A stretch of DNA of 64,000 bases, taken from assembly GCA_022822725.1 (NCBI GenBank), contig JAJEAN010000007.1, positions 1,685,045-1,749,044 of the forward strand, read 5' to 3'. Both the position numbers and the translations under genes were made by a program. Shown here in pieces: positions 1-7,523 of this stretch (the first letter of the stretch is position 1; each line of letters starts with the position of its first letter). The DNA is from Candidatus Latescibacterota bacterium (GTDB taxonomy: Bacteria > JAAXHH01). Below the pieces are notes generated by a model. That model searched no databases. It was not told the origin of the DNA and saw nothing but the letters and a program-made list of their open reading frames with translations.

Positions 1-1083
1 CTGTCGTTCTCGCACTAACTCTTCTACGGCCTGTCTTGCTTGTTCGGCTTTCTGTTCTGATTCCCGCTGAATCGCTATAACTATACTGAATATAACAATC
101 GCGAAAAACACGATCACCACAGTCCACTGGGATCGTGTCATTTTGGTTTGTAAGCTCTGAAGCTGGGGGTTCGGCCTTGATAGAGGTGTTATCTTCGCAG
201 GCTTGGGGTCTACCTTCGATATCGATGCTTTCCATGCAACTATTGTCTGAGGACGATCTACTTCCTTAACGTTTAAGGCCCAATCGATCGCCTTAAGGAA
301 CCTTCCACTTCCTTTATCAGCACATCGATTGGAAACTGAATCGAGTGGGTCGTCATTCAATCGGTCAATCGAATCGACCGGGGTTTTCCCTGTTAACGCT
401 TTGTAACAAACTGCACCTAATGCATAAACATCAGTCCACGGTCCCTGTTTCCCTCTGCTTGAATACTGCTCGATAGGTGCGTATCCTGGAGTGACAATTG
501 TCGTCACTGACCGACTTCTGGCACCAACTGCATGACGGGCAGCACCGAAGTCAATCAGCACCGGTGAAGCATCTTCGTCTCTGATGACGATATTACTGGG
601 TTTTATATCTCGGTGCAGGAATTCAGCACGATGGACCGTTTCCAAACCTTCAAGCACGGGCAACAATATGCGTTTAAGTTCGTCTTCATCCAGCGTACTT
701 TTTCGCGAAAGATAGGCTGCGAACGTCTCACCCTCGGCATATTCCATGACAATATACGCGGTACCGTTCGCCTCGAAAAATCGGTACACTTTTATTATGT
801 TTCGATGGTCGAACCGAGCCAAAGTACGTGCTTCATCAAGAAACCTTTCCAGACCCCATTCGTAGTCTTCCCGATAAGTACTTGCCTGTGGGGCAACACT
901 CTGATGGTCTGTGCGAATAGCGATGTCTGTTGGCAGGTACTCTTTGATAGCGACTGGTTTCTCGAGGTTATGGTCGTAACCCAGATAGGTCACGCCAAAT
1001 CCTCCAAACCCCAATACGCGGACCAGTTCGTATTCTTGGAGTCTATAGCCCTGAGGAAGGGCATTGAGGGGATGCTCGTTCAA
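1..1083 (-). CDS. Ser/Thr protein kinase, membrane-anchored (3' end outside window)
   Basis: Hanks-type kinase reading off the left edge; about 361 codons are visible. From a TTG start the Gly-rich loop GFGGFG is at residues 25-30, the ATP lysine in VAIKEY at 47, the catalytic loop HRDIKPSN from 157, DFGAAR from 178, and the bacterial activation-segment signature GYAPIEQY follows. One TM helix (WTVVIVFFAIVIFSIVIAI, about 320-338) is followed by a charged, probably coiled-coil stretch. The TTG at 1083 is chosen because an in-frame TAG lies immediately upstream and AAAGGA sits about 8 nt before it. It is the last visible gene of the minus-strand signalling cluster, 94 bp after the PP2C gene, and probably phosphorylates the cluster's FHA partners. 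The family call is firm; the substrates are inference. Confidence 0.93.
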   Translation of the reverse strand, partial: MNEHPLNALPQGYRLQEYELVRVLGFGGFGVTYLGYDHNLEKPVAIKEYLPTDIAIRTDHQSVAPQASTYREDYEWGLERFLDEARTLARFDHRNIIKVYRFFEANGTAYIVMEYAEGETFAAYLSRKSTLDEDELKRILLPVLEGLETVHRAEFLHRDIKPSNIVIRDEDASPVLIDFGAARHAVGARSRSVTTIVTPGYAPIEQYSSRGKQGPWTDVYALGAVCYKALTGKTPVDSIDRLNDDPLDSVSNRCADKGSGRFLKAIDWALNVKEVDRPQTIVAWKASISKVDPKPAKITPLSRPNPQLQSLQTKMTRSQWTVVIVFFAIVIFSIVIAIQRESEQKAEQARQAVEELVRERQ

Positions 1084-1177
1084 CTAGATATCCTTTGAAT
1101 TACTCGCTATTTCGCATGACTCTGATATGGAGCACAGAACGACACACTCACGATATCTGTGTCAGGGATGGATTGGC

Positions 1178-2227
1178 CTACTCTCCTCGTGACCCATCCA
1201 GAGTATCGCCTGATTCGATCGACGGTGATGGATTCTCCAGAGTTTCAGTTTCATTCTCGGATACTGCTTTCTCCTGTTCCGTATCAGTAGAATCGGATAC
1301 CGATCCTCCCACCTGCAGGTAACCTCGTACGGTTTGCCAGTCTATACCTGACCGGTTAACTAGCCAATATCCAGCTAAAGCGAGAGCAACTATGGCACCA
1401 CTCATCGTCAGCCACTTCACCTTTCCGATTCTAGTTGAAATCTTTGGAGACCCCGATGTACCGGTATCTAGAGTAAAGAGCAACACAGTAGTATTGTCTT
1501 GTCTCGGGTTTCTGGCATCCTCGACAGCCTTGATTAAGGTGTCAGCAACATCAGCTCGAGGATTACCTTTATTTCGTTCAAGCGTCTCGGCAATCACTTC
1601 TTCATCCAGTGTAAAAAGGCCATCACTCCCCAACATCACACAATCGCTTTTCTGTAAAGCAACCGGTTGAGATGAGACATCCACCATGGGTATTTCGTCA
1701 CCAACTATAGCTGATCGCAATGCGTGACGTTTTGGATCTGTTGAAGCTTCCTGTGCAGTCATACGACCTTCGTCAACCAGGATAGAAAGTGCCGGGGCCA
1801 TGGAATGATCCGCATTTAGGCGTATAAGTTCACCATTTCGAAACAACCACAGCGGAGAATCGCCTACGCTGATCCAGTCCATTCCCTTCTGGGAAACAAC
1901 AGCAGCTACAACTGTGGATCCCATACCCTCTAGTGCGGGATCTTCTTCGATAGATTTGGCTATAGCTTCATTGGCGGCATATAGACAGGACCTTAAACGA
2001 TCGGGTATAGGCCCTGTTGTACTGTGATACGTTTGGGCGAATGTCCTGACTACGGTTGAGCTGGCAGTATCACCACCGATATGCCCACCCATACCATCCG
2101 CAAGAAGCAGTACAACGCTACTATCAGTACCTTTACCTGACGGTTCGATCAGACCGAAATCGTCCTCTTGAGCTTCTCGACTGCCAAGAATCTGCCGAGC
2201 AGCGAATCGCCCATCGAGACCATTCAT
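1178..2227 (-). CDS. PP2C-family Ser/Thr phosphatase with C-terminal TM
   Basis: PPM/PP2C metal-dependent phosphatase, 349 aa. Motifs in order: EDDFG near 21-25 (metal Asp), LLADGMGGHIGG at about 41-52, GSTVVAAV, VGDSPLWLF, SDGLF, and RQDNTTVLLF, which holds the C-terminal metal Asp. All acidic metal ligands appear present, so it should be active. The catalytic domain covers about 1-255; a single TM helix (about 273-291) and a short acidic Ser/Glu tail follow, so the enzyme would be tethered with the catalytic domain in the cytoplasm. It lies directly upstream of the kinase gene and is the likely eraser of the kinase's phospho-marks. This kinase/PP2C/FHA set recalls known TerYP-type and T6SS threonine-phosphorylation pathways, but no Ter or T6SS gene is visible. 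Confidence 0.93.
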   Translation of the reverse strand: MNGLDGRFAARQILGSREAQEDDFGLIEPSGKGTDSSVVLLLADGMGGHIGGDTASSTVVRTFAQTYHSTTGPIPDRLRSCLYAANEAIAKSIEEDPALEGMGSTVVAAVVSQKGMDWISVGDSPLWLFRNGELIRLNADHSMAPALSILVDEGRMTAQEASTDPKRHALRSAIVGDEIPMVDVSSQPVALQKSDCVMLGSDGLFTLDEEVIAETLERNKGNPRADVADTLIKAVEDARNPRQDNTTVLLFTLDTGTSGSPKISTRIGKVKWLTMSGAIVALALAGYWLVNRSGIDWQTVRGYLQVGGSVSDSTDTEQEKAVSENETETLENPSPSIESGDTLDGSRGE

Positions 2228-2375
2228 AAATTACCATTCACGTATGAGAGGCTAGCTTGTTTCTGGTTAATTTGCTAAACGGCATGGTGCTAGTCGGAAA
2301 AGGAAGGGCTAGATGTCCGTAACTCGGACTTGATCGCAGCTTGGTCTGTGCGAGTTGGAACTGTGATCTACAGCC

Positions 2376-3011
2376 TTAATCCAGATCCTGCCAGTCAAAT
2401 TCCTCGCCACAAAGAGGAACAAACCGGAGCACCGTATCTCCGATTGTAATGTGGGTCAAAGCCGCTAGTTCGGTCGGGGTGAGAACGGGTTTGTCATCTA
2501 CATAGGTCAAGTTTGTACCGCCCCCATGCTGAACATAGTACACCCGGCCACGAGGATCGTAGGTAACCGTACTTTGCCCACTTCGAGAAATCCGGTTATC
2601 TCCAAAATCGACTTTTACTCGATCGGTTTCCCCTCTGCCTATGGAATTTGTACCATATCCCAACGGCAGTGCTCTTCCTTTGCCAGGTCCCGATACGATT
2701 ACCAACCATCCCACAACCGGGTCGTCCATTGCATCCACGGTCCCGGCCTGATCCGGCGACTGTTCCTTGCTCCGTCGACGGTGACGGCCTCCAAGAACAC
2801 GTGTCTTTTCATCGTCATCACTTCCAGACGATGAAGGGGTGCCGGTCATCAACCGTGTTGGCGCATCCAGGCGATCAGCATCATCTTGCTGACCGGTTTG
2901 TTTAGGAGTTTCCGGTAATGGGTCGGAGTTGTGCTTCGTAGTCTTCGTGGAAGCATCTTTTTCAGTTTTTTTTTCGATTATCTTTCCATCGGGGCCACGG
3001 TAAACAGGCAT
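2376..3011 (-). CDS. FHA-domain protein (intact copy of a duplicated pair)
   Basis: 211 aa. The N-terminal hundred residues are charged and disordered-looking and contain several Thr/Ser that could be phosphorylated (for example DAPTRLMTG and EKTRVLGG). An FHA fold follows at about 105-200, with GRGETDRVKVDFGDNRISR as the phosphopeptide-binding edge. The usual His after Ser-Arg is replaced (ISRSGQ), so binding may be weakened or atypical. No TM segment. Its start sits next to a remnant of a TolQ-like gene, and its closest relative is the broken FHA copy at 3218-3894. The pair arose by tandem duplication of an FHA plus TolQ-tail block. The role as a phospho-reader for the neighbouring kinase is inferred. 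Confidence 0.85.
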   Translation of the reverse strand: MPVYRGPDGKIIEKKTEKDASTKTTKHNSDPLPETPKQTGQQDDADRLDAPTRLMTGTPSSSGSDDDEKTRVLGGRHRRRSKEQSPDQAGTVDAMDDPVVGWLVIVSGPGKGRALPLGYGTNSIGRGETDRVKVDFGDNRISRSGQSTVTYDPRGRVYYVQHGGGTNLTYVDDKPVLTPTELAALTHITIGDTVLRFVPLCGEEFDWQDLD

Positions 3012-3023
3012 ATTAACTGCCTC

Positions 3024-3155
3024 CTATTTTTCATACAGGCGATTAATCAGATTGTCCAAACAATACTGGCCCGCGCGATTTAAAGCCATCTCCTCCCGTC
3101 CCTGTACAAAATGGAGGGCGAATACTAAAAGAGCGGACTGCATTAGAGCCAAGAG
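3024..3155 (-). pseudogene. C-terminal remnant of a second MotA/TolQ-like gene
   Basis: The minus strand reads LLALMQSALLVFALHFVQG then REEMALNRAGQYCLDN and LINRLYEK with an intact TAG. This matches almost residue for residue the last 43 residues of the intact TolQ-like protein encoded at 3906-4685. Nothing of the protein N-terminal to this can be read, so the copy is a tail only. Nucleotide similarity to the 3' end of the intact gene is obvious by eye over about 135 bases. It shows that the FHA and TolQ genes were duplicated together and that one TolQ copy was then mostly deleted. Confidence 0.85.
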
Positions 3156-3217
3156 CACAGAGTGCCCTTAACATGATAAAGTCAGTTACACAAAATCCGT
3201 GACTGACCCACACTACG

Positions 3218-3894
3218 TCATCTCATTTCGACTTTCAGATTCCCTCTGTTACTCCATTCCAGTACCTCGCCTGTACGAAGATCGATTTCTATCGTGCTCG
3301 ATCCGTACCGCCAAACCTCGTGGCCCAAAGCTGAGTAGCTAGCTAGAAATTGCATCCGGCGTGCCTTGTAGTCGTAGTACGTCATCCTTAATCAAGTTAG
3401 TACCGCCGCCATGTTGAACATAAAACGTGCGACCTCGTGGATCATAAGTGACAGTACTGTGCCCACCTCGCAAGATCTGATTGTCTCCGAAATCAATCCG
3501 AACCCGGTCTGTTTCGCCTCTACCAATTGAATTCGTCCCGTAACCCAGCGTCAATGCTCGGTCTTTCCCCGGTCCTGATACAACCACGAGCCACCCCACC
3601 ACGGGATCATCCATTGCATTCGCGACCTCGGTTCGGTCCTGAGTCCGATCTATATTTCTTCGACGCCGCCGTCCTCCGAGAATTCGTGTTTTTCTTCATC
3701 CTCCCTATTAGAAGGAGCGGAAGAATCTATCGTTAATCGAGTCGGCGCCTCCAGACGATCAGCGTCACTTTCCTGATCTGAATTTGATGGCACTTCGGGC
3801 AACGCTTCAGACTGACGCTTCGTAGACTCTGTCGGGGAGTCTTTCTGGGATTTTCTTCTATGATCTTACCGTCAGGTCCGCGATAAACAGGCAC
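3218..3894 (-). pseudogene. Degraded FHA-domain gene with chimeric C-terminus
   Basis: Frame-corrected translation starts at a GTG (VPVYRGPDGKII) matching the intact FHA paralogue. It passes through DADRLEAPTRLT, TRILGGRRRR, then MDDPVVGWLVVVSGPGK and GRGETDRVRIDFGD. At least three frame breaks are needed: in a T-run near 3855, in a T-run near 3690, and a 4-bp duplication (AGCT AGCT) near 3336-3345. After HGGGTNLI the FHA end is replaced by VLRLQGTPDAIS, WRYGSSTIEID and EWSNRGNLKV, a pattern resembling BamE/SmpA-like repeats in secreted proteins. Two breaks are in homopolymers and could be sequencing errors. The 4-bp duplication and the foreign tail argue for real decay. Confidence 0.75.
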
Positions 3895-3905
3895 ATTACC
3901 GTCTC

Positions 3906-4685
3906 CTATTTTTCATATAGGCGGTTAATCAGGTTATCCAGGCAGTATTGGCCCGCCCTATTTAACGCCATCTCTTCTCGCCCCTGCACAATGTGTAGTA
4001 CGAACACAAGTATAGCAGATTGAACTAGCGCAAGTAGGGTAGTATAAAATGCAACCCCTAGACGCCCCGCTATTGATGCTAAAAGCCTCGGATCCTGGGG
4101 ATTCTCTATACTCGCAGCATAATCCAATGATATGGCGATACCAACGATGGTTCCGATAAAGCCAATGGTCGGAATCAGCCATACAAGGTACCGAATCATC
4201 GTGTATTTAAGATCGAGTTCGTGTTGGATCAGTTCGAGGGATGAATTCAATATTGAATTGGTCTGACTGACAGATTTGCTTCCCTGAAACTGTAAGATAC
4301 AGCGTCCAATCAGTCGTTGAACAAAAAAGTCACGCCCCCCTTCGCTCTGTTGCGTTTTTCGATATAGAGGGCCCAGATCCTGTACGCGCAACATTACAGT
4401 ATCGTCTTCGGGCAGCAAATGTTTGGTAGTTTGTACTGACTCAAGTTTGGATTGGTTGTATCTGGTCCAGAGTTCTCCGCACCCCACAGAAAACAGTAGC
4501 CACATGAAGTTTTGAATGGTGACGGGATAGGGAAAGGTAGTAGTATGTCGGTCGAGTAAAAATGCCCCCAGTTCTGAATCAGGAGAACCAAGAACCAGAC
4601 TGAGCAGCGTGACAATTAACATACCGGCCAACAAGCTGACACCCAGTACGATCAGCCTGGTCCTGGTATAAGTGTCCTGATTCAT
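3906..4685 (-). CDS. MotA/TolQ/ExbB-family proton-channel-like protein
   Basis: 259 aa with four predicted TM helices: about 11-33, 52-75, 164-187 and 205-230. The third and fourth carry the family hallmarks: IPTIGFIGTIVGIAISL (the PxxGxxGTxxG-type motif) and GVAFYTTLLALVQSA with the helix-4 threonines. A roughly 90-residue cytoplasmic loop lies between TM2 and TM3, as in MotA/TolQ. Such proteins form pentamers around a dimeric TM partner and conduct ions. The obvious partner here is the single-TM VWA protein two genes upstream in the operon. There is no flagellar, Tol-Pal or TonB context. The family call is good; the ion-driven stator role is inferred. Confidence 0.85.
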   Translation of the reverse strand: MNQDTYTRTRLIVLGVSLLAGMLIVTLLSLVLGSPDSELGAFLLDRHTTTFPYPVTIQNFMWLLFSVGCGELWTRYNQSKLESVQTTKHLLPEDDTVMLRVQDLGPLYRKTQQSEGGRDFFVQRLIGRCILQFQGSKSVSQTNSILNSSLELIQHELDLKYTMIRYLVWLIPTIGFIGTIVGIAISLDYAASIENPQDPRLLASIAGRLGVAFYTTLLALVQSAILVFVLHIVQGREEMALNRAGQYCLDNLINRLYEK

Positions 4686-4773
4686 GATCGGTCTTTCTGT
4701 CTGTATCTACTTCGTATCCACTACGGTCCGTGCCAATGGTCTCCGCCAATTTGGATCCTGTTGAAAATAAACA

Positions 4774-5169
4774 CTAGCTATCTCTAATCACCTCACCCGT
4801 TTCCGGGTTTCGACGTACGGGACCCAAGGGAAGTTTGTTCTCATTAGGGCTGCTACGTTTTGCACCATCTGTCCACTTCTCAGTAACTTGCTTTATACCC
4901 TTCAGGATCTTTGCAACGGTGGTCTGATGCCGACCCAATAGTATAGAATCGGACGAATACACAATGTCTTGCGTGATACGCTGCCAGTTACCGCTGCGAG
5001 CGACATATGTTCCGCCGCTACTTGCCCGATCGGTTAGGAACAGATCGCCACCTTTTGTCACGACGAGTTCTGCGTGGATGCGGGATACGCTAGAGTCACC
5101 TATACGTAGGTGCACATCCGACCCACGTCCGATCAAGTAAACTGAAAACCTTTTGGATTTCGATTTCAT
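4774..5169 (-). CDS. Compact FHA-domain protein
   Basis: About 131 aa from the ATG at 5169; an alternative ATG at 5208 would overlap the VWA gene by 35 bp. A near-minimal canonical FHA domain occupies most of it: YLIGRGSDVHLRIGD, SSVSRIHAEL (the Arg, Ser and His used for phospho-Thr recognition are intact), LTDRASSGGTYV. A basic, Pro-rich tail follows, ending in NPETGEVIRDS. The preferred start begins only 5 nt after the VWA stop, which fits translational coupling. Placed between the VWA and TolQ-like genes, it is the best candidate to bridge phosphorylation to that membrane pair. Confidence 0.88.
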   Translation of the reverse strand: MKSKSKRFSVYLIGRGSDVHLRIGDSSVSRIHAELVVTKGGDLFLTDRASSGGTYVARSGNWQRITQDIVYSSDSILLGRHQTTVAKILKGIKQVTEKWTDGAKRSSPNENKLPLGPVRRNPETGEVIRDS

Positions 5170-5173
5170 ATTC

Positions 5174-6010
5174 TCAACCTGGTTTGGCTCCCACGAGTTC
5201 TCCATCATTCAGTGTCGTCAGCTCAACAAGGAAATCGATAAAATCCCGCTGAGTGACATAATCACCCACCGCCACGGCATGTATTGGGATCCTATTTACG
5301 TTTGACCGAGTTACTTCCCTTACGACACTTCGCCACGGTTCTGAAGGAGCGCCGTCACTGAGTAGAATGATCTCTTCGGGCTTCAGGGCGATGGCCGCCA
5401 GTAGCGCTTCGCGCGTAGGTGTACCACCGTCCACTTGGTTCATCCAGAGACGTATCGTGTTGTATACCTGGTCTCTTGAGCTTCCGACTATCCTGGAATA
5501 ACGCATATTCCCAGGCCAATAGAGTAACTTAGCGGATCCATACGGAGCATGGAATCCGATCATCGCAAGGTCGAGATCCGTACCTAGGGAACCGACCATG
5601 TTTTGAATAGATAGAGTAATAAACTGCCGGTAATCGTTCTCGCCGGGTCTAAATATGCTTCCGGACAAATCCACGACAAAAACGAATCTACTGGCTGTAG
5701 TTTTGATTCCCAGTAACACAGTGGTTTTATCAATCTCGTCTTGTAAAGACCTGATACGTTCTTCGAGTACGGCATCTTTGGAAGCTGTAGGGTCCTGCTT
5801 GAGGTTGGCATTCTCTTTCAATAGTTCCTCGTTCTCCTGTTTGAGCCTTTCGTTCTCAAGAGTTATGATTTCAGTTTCTCGAGCATCGCCCTGATTGGGA
5901 AAAAAAGGAACGAGCACCAGGGTAATCAGTATGAATACACCCATTGCCGAAGCAAATAGATCCAGGGCTGACATACTGAATATGTTGATTTCCTGACCGC
6001 GTCTTTTCAT
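5174..6010 (-). CDS. TM-coiled-coil-VWA domain protein, putative stator partner
   Basis: 278 aa. A single N-terminal TM (about 15-37) contains an Asp at residue 17 in SALDLFASAMGVFILIT. Its spacing from the downstream Phe recalls the proton-carrying Asp of MotB, ExbD and ZorB. A Glu/Lys/Asn-rich coiled coil (about 45-95) follows, then a VWA domain (about 107-270) with a complete MIDAS: DLSGS, the GGTPT threonine and LLSDGAP. MotB and ZorB carry a peptidoglycan-binding OmpA-like domain at this place, so VWA would be an unusual substitution. The gene is followed by the FHA and MotA/TolQ genes in the same operon. VWA and TM are clear; stator pairing is inferred. Confidence 0.9.
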   Translation of the reverse strand: MKRRGQEINIFSMSALDLFASAMGVFILITLVLVPFFPNQGDARETEIITLENERLKQENEELLKENANLKQDPTASKDAVLEERIRSLQDEIDKTTVLLGIKTTASRFVFVVDLSGSIFRPGENDYRQFITLSIQNMVGSLGTDLDLAMIGFHAPYGSAKLLYWPGNMRYSRIVGSSRDQVYNTIRLWMNQVDGGTPTREALLAAIALKPEEIILLSDGAPSEPWRSVVREVTRSNVNRIPIHAVAVGDYVTQRDFIDFLVELTTLNDGELVGAKPG

Positions 6011-6027
6011 AAGGTCTATGTCGATAA

Positions 6028-6096
6028 TTAACTGGGTTTCGACAGTATGTACTCAGGTACCACGAAAGCAAGAAGCGCCCACATGAACGCCACCAA
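6028..6096 (-). CDS. Possible 22-residue transmembrane peptide
   Basis: A tiny frame lies in the 97-bp gap between the protease-FHA gene and the VWA gene. From a TTG at 6096 it reads M/L-VAFMWALLAFVVPEYIL then SKPS and TAA. A GAGGA-like stretch at the end of the upstream gene lies about 13 nt before it. It is strongly hydrophobic and lies 11 nt past the upstream stop, so a coupled leader or small membrane subunit is possible. A frame this short could also be chance. No homology is recognised. Confidence 0.25.
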   Translation of the reverse strand: MVAFMWALLAFVVPEYILSKPS

Positions 6097-6107
6097 CTTA
6101 AAAGTTC

Positions 6108-7439
6108 CTAATCCTCTTTCGATATGTGTAATTCTAGTTTGCCAAACCGCATCAGGGAACCGTAAGGGAGCGGAATCGGTTTGAATGGAGTAAGCCTGGT
6201 ATTCTGAACGAAAGTACCATTCAATGAGTTTAAATCTTCGATACATAATTGACCTTTGCGGCTGGATATCCTGGCGTGTCGACGCGATACACTTTGATCT
6301 GATATGGTTTCGTCTACCAGTTCAGGTATCCGACCAAAGGAGATTCCAAGTGTTTGGTCAGCAAAACGGGTTCTTGGGATTACGATCCGGATCCGGTTTC
6401 CGTCAGCGTTGAAACCCGCAAGTACCAGACCCGAGTCAGGCAGTTGAGTTTGGGAAGACACGGCCTCTGAGAGGTTTTTTGCACCCGCGTTATTCGAAAC
6501 ACTATCTCGTTGTGATTCGCTTTCTGTCGTGGAAGCAGGTTTTGCTTTGAGTTTCTTCCTCGCAAGAATAAAAACAGCTAAACAAAGTCCACCTAGAACC
6601 AATCCCCATACCAATAAATAGCCATACTTTCCTTCTGCTTGTGTCTGCGCACGTTGGGTCTGTGTACTACTCAATCCACTCCCTGGATTAGCCACGCTCG
6701 CAATCTCAGGAGAGCACGGCTCAGTAAGAAACTCGTAAGGGATGGAGACCTCTTCTAAGAATCTCGACAATTCATCCACGTGCGAAGACCAATAGATTCC
6801 CGCGGTATGTGGGATTCTCTCGAAACCTGCGTTTGGGCTGTCGACCAAGACCAGTGATGCCTGGGTATTGACACCAACGATCTGACCACAGTCATCAAGT
6901 AATGGACCTCCGCTATTACCCGGATTCATCGGTGCGTTGTGCTGAACTATTGTAAGTTGCTCAGTAAACTGTCGACCGTCCCAAGTTCCCCTGAATGTAC
7001 GCCCGATCACACCGTCCTGAACCGTTGGATCGTCGGCAATATGCTCTCTGTCTGCTCCTCCGGGGTATCCAATTGCCCAGATTTTCTGACCCTTTTGTAG
7101 CTCTACGAGAGACAGCGTCAAAGGTGACAAGTTAAGCGTTGAAGCATGAAGTACTGCTAGATCGAGTTCTTCTGATATGGCGATTACCTTTCCTTCGTGG
7201 GGAACAGTTGAATTCATGGGTAGTATCACGATCCGACTGCTACTACTGACAACATGAGCGTTTGTAATAACGTGCCCACTCTTGTTAACCGAAAATCCAG
7301 TTCCGGTGTTAAGTCCAAGAGGAGTCTGCGTTACTATACGTACGATGCTTTTTTCTATTTCTTTGAAGTTTGGCGAAGCTACCGAGTCAAAATGATATAC
7401 GAGAACTATCAGACCCAGTGCGAACTGACGTAAGGACAT
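6108..7439 (-). CDS. Trypsin-like (HtrA-type) protease with TM and cytoplasmic FHA domain
   Basis: 443 aa. A signal peptide (about 1-22) is followed by a periplasmic trypsin-like domain with an intact triad: His62 in TNAHVV, Asp93 in LDLAVL and Ser176 in NPGNSGGPL. A TM helix (YLLVWGLVLGGLCLAVFIL, about 272-291) and a linker come next, then a C-terminal FHA domain (about 345-438) with DQSVSRRHARI and EDLNSLNGTFV intact. There is no PDZ domain, unlike DegP. The topology puts the protease outside and the phospho-reader inside, so the protein could couple cytoplasmic phosphorylation to periplasmic proteolysis in either direction. Its neighbour is a catalytically broken paralogue with the same layout. 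Confidence 0.92.
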   Translation of the reverse strand: MSLRQFALGLIVLVYHFDSVASPNFKEIEKSIVRIVTQTPLGLNTGTGFSVNKSGHVITNAHVVSSSSRIVILPMNSTVPHEGKVIAISEELDLAVLHASTLNLSPLTLSLVELQKGQKIWAIGYPGGADREHIADDPTVQDGVIGRTFRGTWDGRQFTEQLTIVQHNAPMNPGNSGGPLLDDCGQIVGVNTQASLVLVDSPNAGFERIPHTAGIYWSSHVDELSRFLEEVSIPYEFLTEPCSPEIASVANPGSGLSSTQTQRAQTQAEGKYGYLLVWGLVLGGLCLAVFILARKKLKAKPASTTESESQRDSVSNNAGAKNLSEAVSSQTQLPDSGLVLAGFNADGNRIRIVIPRTRFADQTLGISFGRIPELVDETISDQSVSRRHARISSRKGQLCIEDLNSLNGTFVQNTRLTPFKPIPLPYGSLMRFGKLELHISKED

Positions 7440-7523
7440 CGACTAGTCCACCCATGCGACAATTGTGGAAGAGATGGTTGATCTTGAATTACAGTTGTGT
7501 TTTTAAGGGGAACTGGGATTGCT

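Noticed and set aside
3218-3894. Frame breaks in the FHA copy as pure sequencing errors
   Set aside because: Two lie in T-runs and could be errors, but the 4-bp duplication and the foreign C-terminal tail would not be explained, so pseudogene is preferred with some doubt.
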